The notes: generated from the sequence alone by a model not told the origin. 64,000 nt of DNA from Salegentibacter salegens (GCF_900142975.1 NZ_LT670848.1:1302001-1366000), one strand, 5' to 3'; counted from the first letter of the stretch, positions 45,984 through 54,501 are shown. Program-made: numbers and translations.

Positions 45984-47438
45984 ATGATTTTAAAAAAGTA
46001 TGCTTTTTTCATTGTTGTTTTAATAATTTTTTCAAGTTGTTCCAAAGGAGATAGAGACTCTAGTGATGGAGCGTTTGGAGACAAGAAGGACACCAAACCC
46101 TATAAAATTTCCAAAGATTTAGAAGCCATAAAAGAAGATGGCGTTTTACACGCGATAACCATCTATAATTCCACAAGCTATTTTTTGTATAGAGGAATGC
46201 CTATGGGCTTTGAGTATGAATTGTTGTCCCGCCTGGCCAAAAACTTAGGTTTAAAGCTGAAAATTACAATTGCTGAAGATATAGACGATCTATTCGATAT
46301 GCTGAACAATGGCAAAGGTGATTTAATTGCCTATGGCCTGACCATTACTGAACCCAGAAAAAACCTGGTAAGTTTTACAGAAAATCATTACGTAACGCAC
46401 CAGGCGTTAGTGCAGCGAATGCCCGATAACTGGCGCTCGCTACCCGGCTATAAAATCGATAAACAACTAATTTCGAACACGCTAGAATTAATTAATGATA
46501 CCGTATGGGTTAGAGAAAATTCATCTTATGCTGAAAGGCTTAAAAACTTACAAAATGAGATTGGTGGCGAAATACCGATAGAGCATATTGAAGGAAATAT
46601 TACTACAGATAAAATAATTAGAATGGTAGTGGATGGTGAAATTGAAAGAACAGTTGCAGATTACAACATTGCATCTATCAATAAAACCTACTACCCTATC
46701 CTAAATATCGATACCAGAGTTTCTTTTTCTCAACGCATAGCCTGGGCGGTTAGGCAGAATTCTCCCGACTTACTTAAGGCGATAAATAAATGGATAAACA
46801 AAGAGAAACAGTCCGACGATTATTATGTAATTTATAATAAGTATTTTAAAAATACCCGATCTAATAGGAGTAGAATTAAAAGTGATTTTTACAGCAAAAA
46901 CAGTAATAAGATTAGTAAATACGACGATATTATAAAAGAAAATGCTTCTGAAATAGGATGGGATTGGCGTTTCCTTTCTTCTCAAGTGTACCAGGAATCC
47001 AGGTTTGACCCTAAAGCGGAATCGTGGGCAGGTGCAACCGGCTTAATACAACTGATGCCGGCTACGGCAAAAGAAGTTGGCGTTAGCAACAATTATAATC
47101 CCGAACAAAATATAAAAGGAGGCGTAAAGTATTTAGACAGGATGCGTGACAATTTTGAAACTGTAGAAGATTCAATCCAAAAAGTAAAATTCACTCTCGC
47201 TGCTTTTAACTGTGGCGCCGGCCACGTTTTTGATGCTATGCGCCTGGCAGAAAAAAATGGAAAAAACCCCAATATATGGGACGAAAATGTAGAGGAATAT
47301 ATATTGAAATTAAAAGATAAGGAATACTACCTTGATGATGTGGTTAGACACGGTTTTGTAAGAGGAACAGAACCATATAACTATGTAAGGGATATATTTT
47401 TACGCTATGATCACTATAAACAATTTATTGAAGAATAA
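45984..47438 (+). CDS. MltF-like lytic transglycosylase, lipoprotein
   Basis: About 484 residues. Lipoprotein signal (IIFSSCSKGD, Cys near 20). The first half (about 45-290) is a solute-binding type 3 domain (LHAITIYNSTSYFLYRGMPM; GDLIAYGLTITEPRKNLVSF), the second (about 315-450) an SLT goose-type lysozyme domain with catalytic Glu in SQVYQESRFDPKAESWAGAT and GLIQLMPATAKEVG. This is the MltF layout: cleaves peptidoglycan in the periplasm, with the binding domain tuning activity. ATG at 45984 is preferred to a TTG at 45975. Confidence 0.94.
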   Translation: MILKKYAFFIVVLIIFSSCSKGDRDSSDGAFGDKKDTKPYKISKDLEAIKEDGVLHAITIYNSTSYFLYRGMPMGFEYELLSRLAKNLGLKLKITIAEDIDDLFDMLNNGKGDLIAYGLTITEPRKNLVSFTENHYVTHQALVQRMPDNWRSLPGYKIDKQLISNTLELINDTVWVRENSSYAERLKNLQNEIGGEIPIEHIEGNITTDKIIRMVVDGEIERTVADYNIASINKTYYPILNIDTRVSFSQRIAWAVRQNSPDLLKAINKWINKEKQSDDYYVIYNKYFKNTRSNRSRIKSDFYSKNSNKISKYDDIIKENASEIGWDWRFLSSQVYQESRFDPKAESWAGATGLIQLMPATAKEVGVSNNYNPEQNIKGGVKYLDRMRDNFETVEDSIQKVKFTLAAFNCGAGHVFDAMRLAEKNGKNPNIWDENVEEYILKLKDKEYYLDDVVRHGFVRGTEPYNYVRDIFLRYDHYKQFIEE

Positions 47439-47469
47439 AACCCGCTTTTAAAGTCTAAAAAACCAGCCA

Positions 47470-47688
47470 ATGGAAAAAATTTGGATAATTGCAATATCAC
47501 TTTTTTTAATAATCACTTTCCTTTTTTGGAAGCTTACCAGGGGGCATTTCAAAAAAGAATATGGTAAAAAGATGTGGAAAAAATGGGGAACCAGAACCTT
47601 TTATTGGCAAGGCGCAATATTTGTTGGTGTGGGAGGTACTTTCCTAATCATGTTTCTTTTAAAATGGACAAATGTTGTTAGCTTTTAG
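47470..47688 (+). CDS. Small two-helix membrane protein, unknown
   Basis: A 72-residue protein: helix 1 (IWIIAISLFLIITFLFWKL), a basic loop (HFKKEYGKKMWKKWGTR) and helix 2 (IFVGVGGTFLIMFLL). It lies between the transglycosylase gene (31 bp upstream) and the aldo/keto reductase gene (25 bp downstream) in the same direction. No function proposed. Confidence 0.68.
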   Translation: MEKIWIIAISLFLIITFLFWKLTRGHFKKEYGKKMWKKWGTRTFYWQGAIFVGVGGTFLIMFLLKWTNVVSF

Positions 47689-47713
47689 AAGTTAAAAAAA
47701 GAGCAAAAATATT

Positions 47714-48556
47714 ATGAGAAAAATAAGCTTAAACGATGGAAATAAAATACCAATAGTAGGATTGGGAACCTACAAAGCTACAGAGCAGGAAGGAATTGAA
47801 TCGGTGGCAGCGGCTATTTCCAAAGGCTATTCCCTAATAGATACGGCGGCAATATATGGAAATGAAGAAGCTGTAGGAAAAGGAATAAAAGCCAGCGAAG
47901 TTTTAAGGGAAGACATTTTTGTAACTACTAAATTATGGCGGGAGAACTTAGGTTATGAATCAACTAAAAAAGAATTTGAAAAATCTTTAAAGAGACCTGA
48001 CGTAGACTACATCGATCTATATTTAATACACTGGCCTGCCAATGCTAAAAATTACGACAACTGGCAAAAAACCAATGCTGATACCTGGCGCGCAATGGAA
48101 GAATTACAAGCTGAAGGCAAAATAAAATCTATAGGGGTAAGTAATTTTTTTCAGGAACATTTAGAAGCTTTATTTCAAACAGCCAATGTTATTCCGGCAA
48201 TTAATCAAATAGAATTTCATCCAGGCTATTGGCAAGAGGAATTAACAGCCTACTGTAAAAAACAAAATATAGTCGTTGAGTCCTGGTCTCCTTTGGCAAG
48301 AGGAAAAGTATTTGAAAATAAAGTCCTGGAGACAATCGCCAAAAAACACAACAAATCTGTTTCCCAGGTTTGTTTGCGATGGATTATTCAGCACGATGTA
48401 ATTGTGATCCCAAAATCTACATCGCCCGAAAGAATTCAAGAAAATATAGATCTTTTCGATTTTGAACTCTCCGCAGCAGAAATGGAAAAAATTAATAAAC
48501 TTCCCCAAATGGGCTTTAGTGGAGAATTGCCTAACATCTGGCCAGACAAAGTTTAA
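47714..48556 (+). CDS. Aldo/keto reductase
   Basis: A 280-residue NADPH-dependent TIM-barrel reductase of the AKR5-like group. The catalytic tetrad is Asp/Tyr in LIDTAAIYGNEEAVGKGI, Lys in VTTKLW and His in DLYLIHWP. The cofactor site is VIPKSTSPERIQENIDLFDF. The substrate (aldehyde or ketone) is not set by sequence. Possibly in a transcript with the small membrane protein upstream. Confidence 0.95.
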   Translation: MRKISLNDGNKIPIVGLGTYKATEQEGIESVAAAISKGYSLIDTAAIYGNEEAVGKGIKASEVLREDIFVTTKLWRENLGYESTKKEFEKSLKRPDVDYIDLYLIHWPANAKNYDNWQKTNADTWRAMEELQAEGKIKSIGVSNFFQEHLEALFQTANVIPAINQIEFHPGYWQEELTAYCKKQNIVVESWSPLARGKVFENKVLETIAKKHNKSVSQVCLRWIIQHDVIVIPKSTSPERIQENIDLFDFELSAAEMEKINKLPQMGFSGELPNIWPDKV

Positions 48557-48596
48557 GAAAAAGGCTTGCTTAAATCTAACGCATAAATTATAAGCG

Positions 48597-49442
48597 ATGA
48601 AATCAAAAACACTACTTTTTAGCGCATTGGCCATTCTAGTGATGTCTTTTACCAGTAAAACTGCAGATAAGACAGACACACAAGCCGGGGACTTCAATAT
48701 CGAAGAAGACCTGTTATTAGTGCAATATGATTCTAAAACAGATGTAGATGATCTTCATACTATTGCCGGCTTTGCCACGCTATTATCTGATGCTGATTTT
48801 TCAGAAATAAAGTATCACGCAGTAGCCGGTGCATATGGTATTCAGGAAGGTTTATATGTTCCGCCAAATGATTTGTTCCAGCTTGCCTTTGGAAACAATT
48901 GGACAGACGCCCATAATAATAGCAAAGCTGCAGTTGAAAAAGTTACGGAGATCGCTAAAACTACGCTTAATGCTGAAGGAGATATATGGATTGCAGAGGC
49001 AGGCCAATCAGATTTTTCTGCAAAGCTGATAAAAGCTATTCAAAAAGAATTTCCTGAAATAAATACAAAACAGCGTATCCATCTGGTACAGCATAGCAAC
49101 TGGAATGAAGAATCTACTTCGCCTGAAAGTCTTAAATTCGTTAAGGATCATACTAACTATCACAAAATACCTGATGGTAATGAAGTTGGGAATGGAACCC
49201 CGGGATTTCGAGACCCAGATTATACCCAATGGAAAGCTAAAATTAAGAATCCGAAATTGATTGAAATATGGCAATTGGCCACAGATCTTGCAAATAAATA
49301 CAATGGAAAAGACGGCCGTTACAATAACGAGGCAATTTCAGCAGGAGGAATGGACTTCTCCGACCTGGCCGAAGTATGTTGGATTTTAGGGCTTGAAAAT
49401 ATCGAAGACACCGCACATTTTTTTAATCTTTATGCAAATTAA
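48597..49442 (+). CDS. Nucleoside-hydrolase-like exported protein
   Basis: A 281-residue protein with a signal peptide (about 1-22). The opening of the mature part, LLVQYDSKTDVDDLHTIAGF, resembles the DxDxxxDD calcium motif of inosine-uridine hydrolases with changes, and FSEIKYHAVAGAYGIQEG resembles their second motif. Later parts match poorly, so I call it a fold-level relative, not a proven hydrolase. Last gene before the accessory region. Confidence 0.6.
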   Translation: MKSKTLLFSALAILVMSFTSKTADKTDTQAGDFNIEEDLLLVQYDSKTDVDDLHTIAGFATLLSDADFSEIKYHAVAGAYGIQEGLYVPPNDLFQLAFGNNWTDAHNNSKAAVEKVTEIAKTTLNAEGDIWIAEAGQSDFSAKLIKAIQKEFPEINTKQRIHLVQHSNWNEESTSPESLKFVKDHTNYHKIPDGNEVGNGTPGFRDPDYTQWKAKIKNPKLIEIWQLATDLANKYNGKDGRYNNEAISAGGMDFSDLAEVCWILGLENIEDTAHFFNLYAN

Positions 49443-49560
49443 TGATTTATCGAAATTAGAGGTGGAAAATTTTACATCCCGGCCCAATTTGGGTTACAAA
49501 CTTGTTATTAAAATGGCTGGATTTTACGTTTTTCCGCAGTTTTAAGGGTCTGGATTGGGT

Positions 49561-49568
49561 TATATTTG
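49561..49568 (+). promoter_or_regulatory. Possible -7 box upstream of the two-gene module
   Basis: TATATTTG matches the TAnnTTTG consensus exactly, about 100 bp before the ATG at 49667. A -33 TTG at the expected distance is not seen. Confidence 0.3.
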
Positions 49569-49666
49569 GGAAAACTAAGGATATCCCTGCAGTAACTTCG
49601 TTAAGAAAATAGTTTATACGGGATATAACAAGTTAGCTGTTATTTTTAATCAAAATTTGAACTTTA

Positions 49667-50578
49667 ATGGAAAAGAAAAAAATTGATTTTGCTGAATTTC
49701 TAAATTCAATTAATAAATGTTACAGCAAAAATTGTCAAGATAAACTACCAAAACCAAAAGATTTTCCATTCCAACTATTTGATCACGAACAAAACATATT
49801 AATTGAAGAATTAAATAGTTTCCGACAGAATTTAACGGATTCATATTTAAAATCTGTCTGTTATAGAATATCAGCAGTTATTTCAATTCAAAAAGCGAGG
49901 GAAAATGACAAAAAACTTGATATAATAGAGACTTGGAATTTAGTTTCTAAATCAATTGAAATAGTTCCAAAAGAATGTGTGATTTCTTCCATAGGATCAC
50001 AAGGATTTTTATCTATTCCACTATATAAATATGAATTGGAAAAGAAAAATTTCGACTTTTTAAGATTACACATTTGGGATGAAAGTCTTAAAGCTTATAT
50101 AGATGAGGAAAAATGTGAAAAATTCTCTATTCATACACATTCCTTTTTTGCAGAAAGTTGGCCGATTTGTGGTAAAATCGTGAACGACAGATATTCTGCT
50201 AAAATTACTGAATCTCCGAATGATCACTCTCTCTTTACAGTTCAGTATAACAAGACTTTGAACGAAGTTAATCAGCATACTTCAAATGCGGTAAATTCAG
50301 GTGAAGATGTGAATTTAAGACAAATAAGCCACGAGATTTATATGCCCGGTAGTCATTATCAAATAAATGCAGGAAATTTTCATAAATCAATTTCCAAAGG
50401 AGATAATGGTATAAGTGCAACATTCTTTAGTTTCACAGCGAAAAATGGATTGGTTGATCAATCATTTGTTATAGGAAAAAGCGAAATTCAATCTTCTGAG
50501 ATAAATAGAAAAATGTACATAGATCCAACCCCATTAATGAATAAAATTACAAAGGAAATCACTTCATATGCAGGATAA
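49667..50578 (+). CDS. Cupin-like protein of unknown function, partner of an SLATT-like protein
   Basis: A 303-residue soluble protein, no signal peptide. The C-terminal half has a metal-cupin-like spacing: His156 and His158 in FSIHTHSFFAESWPICG, then His230 and His239 in GSHYQINAGNFHKS, separated by short strands. The N-terminal half is helical (EELNSFRQNLTDSYLKSVCY). I do not recognise a named family; a cysteine-dioxygenase-like double-stranded beta-helix is a guess. It overlaps the next gene by 11 bp, so both are made together. Base use is more AT-rich than the core genes, consistent with transfer. Confidence 0.7.
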   Translation: MEKKKIDFAEFLNSINKCYSKNCQDKLPKPKDFPFQLFDHEQNILIEELNSFRQNLTDSYLKSVCYRISAVISIQKARENDKKLDIIETWNLVSKSIEIVPKECVISSIGSQGFLSIPLYKYELEKKNFDFLRLHIWDESLKAYIDEEKCEKFSIHTHSFFAESWPICGKIVNDRYSAKITESPNDHSLFTVQYNKTLNEVNQHTSNAVNSGEDVNLRQISHEIYMPGSHYQINAGNFHKSISKGDNGISATFFSFTAKNGLVDQSFVIGKSEIQSSEINRKMYIDPTPLMNKITKEITSYAG

Positions 50579-51077
50579 AACTCGAAGAATGTTATTAGAT
50601 TGGATGAGAAAAATTCATCAATTAGAATATGCACATTGTTATCAATCAATTTTCTGGAACAAGTTTGAAAATTGGATTGGAATATCAGCCTTCATAATTT
50701 CCACGATTGTAGCATTCTCATACAGATATCCACCTCTTAAGGAAGATTGGATTCAAGATTATTTATTTCCGTCAATTTTATTGATAGTTGCAATATTAAC
50801 TGGACTTCAAACTTTTTTCAAACCGAGTGATAAAGCTGGTAATCATAAACGAATTGGATTTAGTTACGAAAAGCTTAGACATCAAATTGAGATTTTTTTA
50901 AATACAGATATGCCCGAGAAGGATTTACAAAGAAAAATTGAAATTGTAAAAAATGAATGGGACGAACTAAAGTCAGTTTACGTATTTAATCGATATTTTA
51001 TAAAAGGAAAAAATAGAGTAAACGGTTTTGGAAAGTACCCAGAAGAATTAAGTTTTTTAGAAGATCTAAACAAGTAA
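50568..51077 (+). CDS. SLATT-like two-helix membrane protein
   Basis: A 169-residue protein. Two membrane helices at about 34-52 (WIGISAFIISTIVAFSY) and 64-84 (LFPSILLIVAILTGLQTFF), then a helical cytosolic tail opening KPSDKAGNHKRIGFSYEKLR with the His and Tyr spacing of SLATT domains (SMODS/SLOG-associated 2-TM effectors). SLATT proteins are predicted membrane effectors in nucleotide-dependent conflict systems. Here the partner is not an SMODS or SLOG protein but the cupin-like protein overlapping its start. Family assignment is by pattern and needs a profile search. Confidence 0.65.
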   Translation: MQDKTRRMLLDWMRKIHQLEYAHCYQSIFWNKFENWIGISAFIISTIVAFSYRYPPLKEDWIQDYLFPSILLIVAILTGLQTFFKPSDKAGNHKRIGFSYEKLRHQIEIFLNTDMPEKDLQRKIEIVKNEWDELKSVYVFNRYFIKGKNRVNGFGKYPEELSFLEDLNK

Positions 51078-51100
51078 AAAACAACAGCTAATAACTAAGT

Positions 51101-51130
51101 ATTCGGCTCGCCGATAGGCAAGAGCTGAAT
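51101..51130 (+). terminator. Hairpin with AA bulge after the two-gene module
   Basis: ATTCGGCTC-GCC, loop GATA, GGC, bulged AA, GAGCTGAAT: a 12-bp stem with one G-T pair, then ATTTTG. It may serve as terminator of the module; the bulge and symmetry also recall integron-type recombination hairpins. Confidence 0.45.
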
Positions 51131-51358
51131 ATTTTGTTGACGAATCCGGTTGATTTGCCGTCTATGGGTAAAACGATGAATTGAGGGAAGGATAATTGGA
51201 GGTTAAGCTGTCTTTACGTGGCTAAAATGTATAGAACCTACTTATTTTATAACGTCATCTGGACTTTTTTAGTGGTTTCAATTTACAATAGTTGGTTTTT
51301 ATCGTTTAATTTTAAAGTTAAGGCATAGCAGAGTCTGCCCGCCTTTGCAGATTAATTT

Positions 51359-52498
51359 TTAGTTGCTCCTATTTAATTTTTTATCTTTTAATAGAACTCT
51401 CCAATTTGCGGGAGGCCCACGTGCATCAAACAACAGAATGGTATGCAGTCTTCCTTTTTTACAGGTAGAACATCTGCGGTGCAAAAGTGGCTGGATGGTT
51501 CTGACAGGTTCCATCTTTACCGTAGCCAGTTCAGCTTGTAGTTTTGGCAACTTCTCCTTTTTCCAACTGCTACTCAAAATACCATAATGTCGTATTCGAG
51601 TAAATCCCTTGGGTAAAATATGCAGGGCAAACCGCCTGATAAACTCTTGGCCCGATAAGGTTAAGTTGACTTTCTTTCCTGCACGACGATAATCTTTTGC
51701 AGTAAAAGTCACCTTTCTGTTTTTGCGATCTACATCCGTAATCCGATGATTGCTAATGGCTATTTTATGGGTATATCTGCCCAGGTATTCAATGACATAT
51801 TTTGGACTTCTAAAAGGTTGTTTGGCATATACCACCCACTTTTTACTGAATACCTTATCGTAAACTTTTTGAGGAATTTTCAACTCACTCTTTCTTAGCT
51901 CAGCTATATATTTTGCCCTAAACACTTGGCTCATGGATTTTACATTAAACAAGTATTTTCCATTGTTCTTTGCTTTTTTCCATGTTCCTGATTTGTTCAA
52001 ACCACCTCCTGGTACAATGCAATGTAAGTGAGGATGCAAACTCATATTCTGGCCCCAAGTATGGAGCACCGCAATCATGCCCATTCTGCCACCCAAGTGT
52101 TTGGGGTTTTCCCCAAATTGCTGCAAGGTCTGCCAGGCGGCCCTGAACAAACTGCCGTACACTATTTTGCCGTGGCTCAAGGCATAGCTGTTAAATTCAC
52201 TTGGAAGGGTAAACACCAAATGAAAATAGGGAACGTTCAAGAGTTCGTTTTCCCTTGCCCTAATCCATTCTTCACGTTTGTGCCCCTGGCATGTTGGACA
52301 ATGCCTGTTCCTGCAACTGTTGTAACTGATGTGCAGCTCGTGGCAACAATCGCATTTATCAATGTGTCCGCCCATAGCTTCTGTTCGGCACCTCCTTATG
52401 GCCTGCAATGCACGGTAATGCCATGAGGTTAGGCTCAAGCTTTTGAGCTGTAGCTGTTCCATCTCTAAAATGTCAGCTACCTTATGTTGGGGCCGCAT
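51359..52498 (-). CDS. IS91-family (HUH) transposase
   Basis: A 379-residue rolling-circle-type transposase. The N-terminal zinc-binding region is CDCCHELH..CRNRHCPTCQ, the HUH motif is HPHLHCIVPGGG and the tyrosine region is YVIEYLGRYTHKIAISNHRI. The C-terminus has a second Cys pair (CSTCKKGR). The ATG at 52498 overlaps the TAA of the recombinase gene (TAATG), which I prefer to the in-frame start 13 codons earlier. Full length. Confidence 0.94.
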   Translation of the reverse strand: MRPQHKVADILEMEQLQLKSLSLTSWHYRALQAIRRCRTEAMGGHIDKCDCCHELHISYNSCRNRHCPTCQGHKREEWIRARENELLNVPYFHLVFTLPSEFNSYALSHGKIVYGSLFRAAWQTLQQFGENPKHLGGRMGMIAVLHTWGQNMSLHPHLHCIVPGGGLNKSGTWKKAKNNGKYLFNVKSMSQVFRAKYIAELRKSELKIPQKVYDKVFSKKWVVYAKQPFRSPKYVIEYLGRYTHKIAISNHRITDVDRKNRKVTFTAKDYRRAGKKVNLTLSGQEFIRRFALHILPKGFTRIRHYGILSSSWKKEKLPKLQAELATVKMEPVRTIQPLLHRRCSTCKKGRLHTILLFDARGPPANWRVLLKDKKLNRSN

Positions 52499-53325
52499 TA
52501 ATCGTAGAGCTTGTCTAGAGGAGAAAACTTCGAACAACTAGGTAAATTGGCTACATGCAAATAAGTCAAAGTCATTTCGATGTGGGCATGGCCCAAAAGT
52601 TCCTTTAAACTGACAATGTCAACGCCATATTCCAACAAATGCGTAGCAAAGCTGTGCCGCAGCGTGTGGGCGGTTATTTTTTTAGAACTGCCTATCTTAC
52701 TTCGGTTCTCTTTGATCACCCAACGCACTCCGTTGGTAGTCAGTCCCCGCGCTTCTCCATCTTTGGATACCTGGCTGTTAAAAAGATATACTTGGGGGTT
52801 TTCCGTTTTGATATACTTTTTTAGTCCTCTGGTCAAATGTTTACTCAAAGGGACGTAGCGGTCGATCTTACCTTTTTTCTTGGGAATAAAAACTGTTTTG
52901 CGATCAAAATCGATGTCAGCCAATTTTAGATTGCACAGTTCGTAGCTGCGAAGTCCACAGCCATATAGCATTCCTATGATCAAGCGGTGTTTAAGGTACT
53001 TCGGCGCTTTTAAAAGACGCCTGACTTCCTCCTTGCTCAAGACGGTTGGCAGTTTAAGGTCCCGTTTGATCTGGGGCAAGGCTACGCGTTTGGCCTCCAT
53101 ACCCATTACTTTGTAAGCAGCCCTGAGGCCAAAAATGGTGTGCTTAAAAAAACTTTCAGAAGGGGTTTTGTGAAGTTTTTGGCAATAATAAAGGTAAGCC
53201 TCAATGTTTTCCACCGAGAGCGTTTCTGGGCTTTCTTTATAGTGCAAAGTAAGATGTGCCAGACATCGGAGGTAATTGTTTAAGGTGCTTTTTGCTTTGC
53301 CGTTAATAGAAAAGCTCTGCTCCAA
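52498..53325 (-). CDS. Tyrosine recombinase associated with IS91-type element
   Basis: A 275-residue site-specific recombinase. Catalytic residues: Arg in GCGLRSYELCNLKLADID, Lys in IPKKKGKIDRYVPL, HTLRHSFATHLLEYG, LLGHAHIEMTLTYLHV with the Tyr nucleophile. The SAM-like N-terminal domain is incomplete in this frame. The start used is TTG at 53325; open sequence continues upstream (IAERAFEEVAGFSTLQNKLE) toward an ATG at 53401 that is out of frame by one base in a run of eight T (53388-53395). Either assembly error or decay. Confidence 0.88.
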   Translation of the reverse strand: MEQSFSINGKAKSTLNNYLRCLAHLTLHYKESPETLSVENIEAYLYYCQKLHKTPSESFFKHTIFGLRAAYKVMGMEAKRVALPQIKRDLKLPTVLSKEEVRRLLKAPKYLKHRLIIGMLYGCGLRSYELCNLKLADIDFDRKTVFIPKKKGKIDRYVPLSKHLTRGLKKYIKTENPQVYLFNSQVSKDGEARGLTTNGVRWVIKENRSKIGSSKKITAHTLRHSFATHLLEYGVDIVSLKELLGHAHIEMTLTYLHVANLPSCSKFSPLDKLYD

Positions 53326-53401
53326 TTTGTTTTGAAGTGTACTGAAACCCGCTACCTCCTCAAAAGCGCGTTCAGCAATGGTTTTACTTTTTTTTAAACA
53401 T

Positions 53402-53522
53402 GAGATTAGATTTAAAATTTAGCTACAAATTAATAAATCTATTACTTTTACAAAATGAATATCTTATCTGGGCTGTTCAGGCGGGTAGGGCTTCCGACCG
53501 ATAGGGAGGATTCGTTCAACAT
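53402..53522. other. Spacer next to the IS91-type element
   Basis: No gene. Includes GGATTCGTTCAAC (53509-53521), which is inverted relative to GTTGACGAATCC at 51135-51146 apart from one missing base; the two may mark the ends of an inserted unit. Confidence 0.35.
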
Positions 53523-53644
53523 CGGTTAAGCGCAAATAGCGGGCATTCTAGTGAAAAGTGCTATTTTAGAGACTAAGTAAAAAACAACAAAGCCGACAAG
53601 TTCGCGTCCCTACTCCACGCTACTTGCCTTGACCAAGACCGTTA
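53523..53644 (+). repeat. Cassette-type intergenic block A
   Basis: 122 bp sharing ordered blocks with 55677-55796: GCAAATAGCGGG, GCCGACAAGTTCGCGTCCCT, ACTCCAC, ACTTG and AGACCGTTA. A hairpin CAAGT..GCGT/ACGC..ACTTG lies at 53597-53626. Each block ends in CCGTTA about 30-45 bp before an orphan gene. Confidence 0.7.
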
Positions 53645-53686
53645 TAAACAATTTTATAAGAAATTCTTTAGTTCAAAAATATCTAA

Positions 53687-54439
53687 ATGGAGAAAACAGA
53701 AATACTTGAAAATATTAGCAAATCTGTCAACGAAAGATTGAAAATCCCGATAATTATTACTTACATAAGTGTATTAATAATTTATAATTGGGATATATTA
53801 TTTTATCTATTTTTTGAAAATAGTTCTGCCTCTACTAGAATACTTGAAATAAAAGAAAATTACAGCGCTGTATACTATCAACGGATTCTTATTTGTCTGG
53901 GTATTTCCATTCTCTTAATAGTCATTTTCACAGCCTTAAATACCTTATTAAACTTAAGTTTAAAATGGTTTTATAGAAAGGATAAAGAAACTAAATCTGA
54001 AATCGAAAACTTCGAAAAAATTAACCAATTGTCTGAACAACTCTCTCAATCAATTGAAAAAACAAAAAATTTAAGTTCAGAAATTGAAAACCTCCAAAAA
54101 ATAAACTTAAATCTATCTTCAAGTATTCTAGACATTGATATTAGTGAAATTTCAAAGAAAGACTATCAATTATTATTAGATGAAATAAATTCAAGAGCAG
54201 ATAAAGAAAAAATAAGATATAGTCTTAAACAATTCATTGATGAGTTTAAAAAAAATCACAAGATCACTAAATTTCAAATTTTAAATTCAGCAACTTATGA
54301 ACACGAAATGAAAAGTCTATTAGAAATTTTACAAAATCGTAAACTTTTGAAAACTAAAAATAAATACCAAAATGGTTTTACAACAGAGTTTTTTGAATTA
54401 AATAAATCGTTTGAAGATATTTTGAAATTGAAAACCTGA
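53687..54439 (+). CDS. Two-helix membrane protein with coiled coil, orphan
   Basis: A 250-residue protein: helices at about 20-42 (IPIIITYISVLIIYNWDILF) and 68-93 (ILICLGISILLIVIFTALNT), then a coiled coil (about 100-145) and a helical C-terminus with KDYQLLLDEINSRADKEKIR and a winged-helix-like end (MKSLLEILQNRKLLKTKNKY). No family recognised. It is more AT-rich than core genes and lies between an IS91-type element and an IS110, preceded by block A. Function unknown; membrane plus coiled-coil layouts occur among defence effectors, but this is weak. Confidence 0.65.
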   Translation: MEKTEILENISKSVNERLKIPIIITYISVLIIYNWDILFYLFFENSSASTRILEIKENYSAVYYQRILICLGISILLIVIFTALNTLLNLSLKWFYRKDKETKSEIENFEKINQLSEQLSQSIEKTKNLSSEIENLQKINLNLSSSILDIDISEISKKDYQLLLDEINSRADKEKIRYSLKQFIDEFKKNHKITKFQILNSATYEHEMKSLLEILQNRKLLKTKNKYQNGFTTEFFELNKSFEDILKLKT

Positions 54440-54501
54440 TGATATTTAAATTCTAGCATAATACTGTTTACAACAAAGAACTGAGCTAACTTCCAAATCA
54501 T

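Larger units (their letters stand above)
49632..51095. repeat. Inverted repeats bounding the two-gene module
   Basis: Left copy GTTAGCTGTTATTTTT (49632-49647) 20 bp before the first ATG; right copy AAAAAACAACAGCTAATAAC (51076-51095) directly after the last stop, which reads GTTATTAGCTGTTGTTTTTT on the other strand. They differ by a 3-base insertion and one substitution. Confidence 0.55.
51359..53401 (-). mobile_element. IS91-type element with tyrosine recombinase (ends not resolved)
   Basis: Two coupled genes, a tyrosine recombinase then an HUH-type transposase, form a unit known from IS91-like elements. IS91 elements lack conventional inverted repeats and target duplications, so the limits given are those of the coding core. 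I could not fix the ori and ter ends by eye. Confidence 0.75.

Noticed and set aside
48597..49442. True inosine-uridine nucleoside hydrolase
   Set aside because: The DxDxxxDD motif is altered and the C-terminal His motif is not seen, so only fold-level similarity is claimed.
49632..51146. Integron attC sites around the two-gene module
   Set aside because: The hairpin with bulged bases is suggestive, but the RYYYAAC and GTTRRRY core sites are not both present and no integron integrase is seen.
51359..53325. The tyrosine recombinase as integrase of a genomic island at the aminotransferase 3' end
   Set aside because: It is coupled to the IS91-type transposase by TAATG, and the 195-bp direct repeats flank only the YkgJ segment, not the recombinase.
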